From: Varroa destructor
Lineage: Eukaryota > Arthropoda > Arachnida > Mesostigmata > Varroidae
Length of the DNA: 64,000 nucleotides
Direction of reading: 5' to 3'
Assembly: GCF_002443255.2 (NCBI RefSeq)
Contig: NW_019211457.1
Coordinates: 37,082,105-37,146,104, forward strand
The notes below the pieces were generated by a model, which saw only the letters and a list, made by a program, of their open reading frames with translations, did no database searches and was not told the origin of the DNA. Made by a program: the position numbers and the translations under genes. This document shows positions 58,108 through 64,000 of the stretch, piece after piece (position 1 is the stretch's first letter; each line of letters opens with the position of its first letter).

Positions 58108-61100
58108 TTCGATAGATTAGTACGTATGCTTCCGACAAATTATTTACTTTATAGGGAAAATGTCATATAGTTGTCTATAGGAAACTATCGGTCAACAGGT
58201 GGTTTCGTAAAGAGCCCTCTATTTTCAAATAGACTTTCACAAGAATAATGCCAACATCTAAATTGCTATTATTTTAGAAAATGATGTGTTAACAAAACAC
58301 AAACGGAGTAACATCTGATAAAAATTAATTTGGTACATATACATCCTATTAAAACCCTGTTGATTTTAAACACCTTCTGCTGTAGGCTGAGACAAGAGAA
58401 GTTGATAAGTATGCTTGTAGAAGTTTATCTAGTAGGGTTCACGCTGAGCGTCGTTCTTGCTTGATAAGGCGTCCTGGCAGGCCATCGGCCTAAGCTATCT
58501 ACCGGTCAGAAGCACCGCTACAGCACGCTCAGATGGTCAACGGGCTTTTGAGGAGAGATCCAGGCAGACAGCTAATACCTGTTGATACTCACTCCAAAAT
58601 CGCCCAGATCGGCACAGGCATCGTCACGTGATGTTATTCTCCCATTCCTATTCAATCCGTCCTCGTCGATTGGAAAGGAAAGTGACTTGTTTCTTACCTG
58701 CATTGACTTTCATGCTCGACGATTCTATAGAAACTAAGGCAAATCTTTAGCTTGGCTACTGGTGTTGTTGATGTCGTCTTAAATCGTTGAAAACGACGCT
58801 GGCAAAGATCTCCAGGAAACAGCATCAATGAATATGTCCCCAGAGTCAAATCGAAAACGCAGATAACATATATCCATCGTCTTAGTGCGTTGCTTTTTGA
58901 CGAGCCATACATCAACTAAGGGACACGGCGGCAAGATGCAAGCGAAAGAAATGGCGGACACTGCTCAGCTGGTGTCGTCTGCCGTTTCATCGACGCCCTG
59001 ACCCGTTGTGTAAGCACACTTCTCCGTAGCCACGATGTCCGATAGAGACTTCTTCGTCGCCGTCCGTCCGTCCGCTGCCTGCGCGTTGTTGCCTTGGCCA
59101 CTAGCCATTTACCCAGTCAAGGCTCTTTGGTAAATAACTGGGCTTGCGTTTCCGTTGCACCAATGCGACTCTGGGCGGCACCCACCTGGCGCCTGCCGTC
59201 GAACAGCACAGTACACATGTGCAAGCCGCAAGCACACATTATACATATTGACAGATGACACCGGACCGCTATCGAGGGCGGGCAAGTTGCCGCCAGGAAT
59301 GACGACCTACGGTTATGATCACATCGACCCAAGATGGATGACCCTTCGTCCACGCTGCGGTGGCAGCACCATCGACGCGCGCTTCCGAACAACGAATCTA
59401 GATATCTAGCAGGTTAGCTGCCCTGTGACCAGTGTCAATGCCGATGGCATATTGTCCCTGCGCTCGTCTCAGTAGCTGCTGCTGCTGCCGCCGCCATCGA
59501 ACGCGCGGAGATCGCGGCATTACCATAGGCTGCTGCTGTCGCCAAGATCAGAAGCGCCTGGGAGATAGAGCGATATGATATTATACCACGTAAGAGCACA
59601 ACATCAGCAATGGACGCGCGGCAGGTTCAGCCATACAATGTGCGCGACGTACTGGGCTGTACGGGAGACATTAGCAGTACATCAGGCACAGTGGGGAAAG
59701 TGGCTAGAGGGGCGGCAGCCGCGCGGAAACTAACTCTGGACGCGCGTTAATACCAAGTATGTACACGCAAGTAGATAGCAGCTTTCAGATAGCGGTCGTC
59801 CGCGTTAGTGGCCTTATAGTATCAATCTATTCGTATGTTGACCATGGCTACCAGCCTATAGGGGACGGCCAGCGCTGATCAATCGATCGTATCGACTTGC
59901 TGCTCTTCTTCTACTCTGCGTGCGCAGTACTATATGAGGAAAGAGCAGCAGCCCCGCTAGTAGTGGTAGTTGTAATGATTTATGATGGCCGTCAAACTGT
60001 GGACAGACGTCACTGCTGCTATCTTCGCAGCGCCGGTAGTAGTAGTAGTTGCATTTTAGATAAGCTATCATAAGTTGCATATATAGGTATGCGTTTATGT
60101 GTAAATGGGGACAAAACACGAGTCTATGTTTTAAAGTATTTTCCAGAGTAAGCTGCGCAGAATGAAACCCAGTGATTGTTGTCGCCACGAAAAGCGAAAA
60201 CGAAGTTGAAACGTATTGAAAAGGCAAAAAAAGGACGATATTTTTTTCACCTAATAGGGTACGTTTTGCCTGCGGAATCAATATCGGTGCGGCGAGGAGA
60301 AAACATAGCACCTACTGGGAAAATGCTGTCTAGATGGGCGCACACAGTAGATGGCTTAGTTAAACTAAATTTGGTATAGGTGTACTCGTTGTTGCTTCTA
60401 TAATAATAATATATTGTATTTAGCATTTCGCCAATGTAGATCCAATGTCTAGATAACAAAGAATCTTGTGTTGTCACTAATCTGAAAGCTGGGGTGTAAA
60501 GTGCGAGGTTCCTGTCGCGTGGCTAAATCCCGAGTGTGCGACAGCGCGATAAGCGAGGCTGACGCCAGGCTGGAGCAAAGAGAACCAACGTGAAAGTGGA
60601 CGGATACCAGAGCTACAAAACCCCAGCCCTGCGTCGTTTCTTCCTTTCTGCTCCTGTGACTGATCAGGTGAGGGGCGTGCAATGGCTAACCAGTATAAAC
60701 GGGTGATGGAGAGAACTGTTACTTCTGCCCTAGACTAGCATTCGCAAGGCAAAGCCAGCCCGCCTCGTACTTGTAACTGCAACGAATAAGCAGCCATTAC
60801 TGTCCATAGCGTGTGATAACAGGCATTACGGCGACCAGCCGACTCGACTAACTATCACCAGCACGGTTGAAGGAATTGCAAACACTTACACATAAGATGG
60901 CCGCTCATCTCTCTCCTTCGGATCTTGCTTGGTCGTAGACCGAGCTCGGTCTAGGCTGCAACCCCCGCGACAGCCACAAGTATACAGTCAGAGCATCGAC
61001 CACAGCCAACGCGCGATCCTTCAATGGTTTGTTTGAATAAACACATCACCTCGCTGTTTGACAGGCACAAACACAACCTAGAGGCAGCAGACTAAAACAA

Positions 61101-61898
61101 TTCCTTAACTTCCTTGAGCTGTTCAGGTACCTAATTCTTCCTATAACAGAGGATACGATAGAGAAACTGGAAACCAGCAGACTGATTCCGTATCTAATCT
61201 AATTCGATCGACATGAGGAAGCCAGCTCCCTTCTTACCGCACTAATCAATCCATGTTATACTGTCTTAGAGGAAGAAGAGTATTATAACATGTAATATGT
61301 ATCTCTGCTGATTCGTGGAGCAGATAAAAGATTGGCCGTTTCAGCTGGACGTCACGCGCAACTTTGTTTAAGGTTGCCAACGTATTACGCAAAACTTCAG
61401 TGACCTAATGGAACTTGTTCGGTATCTCTCTGAAGCCTATTTGCCTTCATTTTTTATTTGGCATCGGCACTTTTCCTGAAAGAACTATTCTCCCCTCGGC
61501 GTCATACTGACTAGGCTCATCAAGGAAGGTTTAATGTAAACACAGACATTGACTGCGTGTGTTTACGCTGAAGCATTGCATGTTCGCGCTATTTTTGTTG
61601 TTGTTGTTATTGCTGTGCTAATGAATCCCCTGTACAGAAGGAAGCATAATTGGGGTCAACGCGCTGCCCAGAGCCCAGGCATTCGATCAAACTGAACATT
61701 CGAGAACGCTCGGACAAAGGAAGTGAGATACATAACTAAGACGGCCGTTAAAAACGATGACCTCGTGGAGGCTATCTCAACGTTATGCATCAAGTGATGT
61801 GCCTATTTGAATACTTCAAAACTACGATTACATTGAATATTTGCCAATTATAGAGGCGTTTTCGTTAATCGATTACTAGCAGATTATTAAGTCTGTTC

Positions 61899-61920
61899 TT
61901 ATATATATATATATATATAT
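61899..61920. repeat. (TA)n microsatellite
   Basis: About eleven TA units in AT-rich DNA. Confidence 0.9.
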
Positions 61921-62735
61921 TCTATTTCGTACTATAATTAGTCAACTTTTATAGACAGAGGATGAAGTGGCCCGTTGAAGTCGAGTCAATGCGCAAAATA
62001 TACTAAAATAAAAACAATGCTACATTACATATTGGATCCACCCGTATATCGTACGCACACGGTACCATATACAGGATAGGTCTATTTTTCGTCCGAGAAC
62101 TGCGTCGTTCAGCGACCCAACTACCCGAACCGAATGTCACCTATCACTATGGAGTGTCACCATCGTCATCGGCAGCATAAGAAATAAGATCAACGGCCAA
62201 TAGTCGATTACGGCGAGTACGGCCCGCATTTTGTATTCTACGCTCAGTAGCTACTTGGATGTCGTTCCCTCCCAGTTGTTGTTATTGTTGTTGTTGTTGT
62301 TTGGCGACGAACACAGCGCCTTCGTCGCCTCCAACGACAACGCCAACAACAAGAAGGAAATAGAAGACACGTCACCTAAAATAGGGTGACTGTCATCCAA
62401 TCATAAAAAACACAACAGCAAAACACAATAGCACCGGCGTGTACATAAATAAGCCTCAACAATGAGTTGGGCACCTAAATGGCGCTAGGCTAAAGCGGAA
62501 CGAGGTGACAGTTCGGGCAAACCAGATGAGACAATATTATACCTCCGTAAATGACTTGAATGCAATTGACATCGCTGCCAAAAGAAGTGGGTCCGCTTAT
62601 TTCTCTGAGCTTTGACGCCCACTGAAAAGTAGGCCCTCTTGGTAACGACGGCGACGACAACAAAAGACATATTATCCCTATACAATAGCTCTGACGTTAG
62701 CAAGAGCAATTTAAGCCGTTGTGCAGGAAATGTTG

Positions 62736-62753
62736 TATATATATATATATATA
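62736..62753. repeat. (TA)n microsatellite
   Basis: About nine TA units followed by an A-rich run. Confidence 0.9.
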
Positions 62754-64000
62754 AAAAAAGAAAAAGTGAAAACAGGGCTACACGTAGACAAATCTATCTA
62801 CGTACTACAATATGCATATACGTGCTTTTCTGACTAAAGAAAGCGATGTGTTCGAGTTGTATGTATGTTAAATGAAAAAATCAGCTGGCATAAATGGGAA
62901 GAAAAATGTCTTATGTTGTGCATATGTTTGTTTAAATCACTGGAAACAAAAATCTAGATACAGGAATATAACTGATCAGGCAATAAAAAAAGCCAAACGT
63001 GCCATCGTCGTGAAGAGAAATATGATTCACTTGTTCCTCGTTCTATTGAATTGTAAAATGAAAGAGACTAAAACGTCACTGGTTGTCGTCGTTTTTTGCC
63101 TGGCCCGGCCTCGTAAGCCGTCCTGCCCATATGCAAACGCTCTCGGACCGATTGTTGCAAGCTGATCCGGCGTCAGTCGGCAACGAGACCGATGCTGCCG
63201 GTGCTAAATCCTGTCCAAGAAAAAAACATAGAAGATCTTCTTCGTAGCTACTAGCGCCATTACCTGTCATATATCACAAGTGAACGGGGGCATCTATGCT
63301 AAATCCGCTTTCTAAGCCAGTAGCTGATGCGTTGTTTTCTCGAATATTTTTCATACACAAGTCCTATAAAGAACCGAATATGTGTGAATGTAATGTAGCA
63401 CTTCTAACGGATGGATCCAGCCCACTCCCAGCCCCAATACACACAAAGTCGTCAAGAATAAGAAAATTCAAAATGCGCGCCTTGATCTACTTTTAGATCG
63501 CACATATCCGTTTTTACCTTAACTTGTTAATAATGCCAGCTTAACTAAACTACCCCCTATCCGGCTGTATGTATTATTGTGTGTGTTGAAGGATGACATT
63601 AGTCACAGCAAATGGATCCGAAGATAAATATGATGCGGGAAGTGTGGACATCATGCTCGATTTGAAAACAACGGGCTGTGCTATTTGTACGACGCTGAAA
63701 AAACTCCAGAGGCTGGCAGCAAAAAACAGAGAGTTCCGAATTTTCCATCTCCCGTCAATAGCCCACAACGGGCCCCAATTCGGGGGCTGGACGCGCATCT
63801 ATTTCTACACCACGTTCAATGGAATTCGACCTTTTTTTTGCTATCACACAGCACCGTGTCACTTTCGGAACCTCCGACCGGCCGCATAACAGCACAGGCG
63901 TGTCCGACACGCATCTCCTTGTGCGTCGCCCGTTCACAGCATAGCTACACTCACGCACAGATACATACATGTATCTAACGTTGATGTGGCGGCCGCTACT

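Larger units (their letters stand above)
43336..64000. other. Probable upstream intron/flank of SoxD-B; no named gene
   Basis: SoxD-B must have an upstream exon ending in phase 2, because its last exon opens inside a codon. I looked on the - strand for a PLNLS-like or Q-box-like exon here and found none I trust. Contents: a G-rich tract 44892-44912, the assembly gap 49454-49553, CAGA repeat 54084-54112, a candidate ATG-initiated exon at 54769-54906 (-), TA repeats at about 61899-61920 and 62736-62753, and GTT and GCG runs near 62278 and 57518. Confidence 0.5.

Noticed and set aside
59405..59545. Gln-rich - frame (QQQQLLRRAQ) that could be a SoxD-B Q-box exon
   Set aside because: The glutamines come from a CAG/GCC run; leucine spacing and flanks do not match SoxD, and it stops without a donor.
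59856..60311. 151-codon - frame
   Set aside because: Contains repeat-derived Tyr run and no family likeness; probably chance.

Overview
This is nuclear DNA of an animal, almost certainly an arthropod. It has spliced exons with GT-AG introns from 130 bp to about 10 kb, many microsatellites (TA, CT/GA, TG, CGCT, ATC, GCC), and one assembly gap of exactly 100 N. The SoxD HMG box carries residues ([26 protein letters not shown]) that I associate with arthropod SoxD proteins such as fly Sox102F rather than vertebrate Sox5/6/13. A chelicerate, possibly a mite, is a guess from the general look of the sequence and from having two SoxD genes.

The only genes I can name are two SoxD-family transcription factor genes facing each other tail to tail. 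SoxD-A is on the + strand. Its confident exons are 10915-10983, 20692-21002, 25862-25976, 26107-26218, 26389-26956 and 27140-27230. A further probable coiled-coil exon lies at 10123, and the N-terminus was not found. All phases of the six confident exons agree and give a 421-residue C-terminal part: glutamine-rich helix, PLNLS motif, Ser/Pro linker, HMG box, short tail. SoxD-B is on the - strand. Only its last coding exon, 42408-43335, is recognised; it carries the linker, HMG box and C-terminus in one piece. The two stop codons are 15.2 kb apart.

Layout: 1-10122 is upstream of the first recognised SoxD-A exon, with no named gene. 10984-25861 is two long SoxD-A introns rich in simple repeats. 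25862-27230 is the compact 3' part of SoxD-A. 27231-42206 lies between the genes and holds a striking 28-bp-arm hairpin (38573-38632), a possible decayed Tc1/mariner-like transposase piece (about 39240-39835, -), and several unassigned - strand open frames with good 3' splice sites. 43336-64000 is probably upstream intron or flank of SoxD-B, broken by the gap at 49454-49553; its upstream coding exons were not recognised.

Main biological point: the copies share one intron at the same position and phase (before 25862 in A, before 43335 in B), but the three introns that follow in A are absent from B. This is 3'-biased intron loss (or gain in A) between two otherwise very conserved paralogues. 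Both products would bind AACAAT-type DNA through nearly identical HMG boxes, but their linkers and C-terminal tails differ. Almost all other open frames look like chance frames. No tRNA, rRNA or CRISPR array was found.
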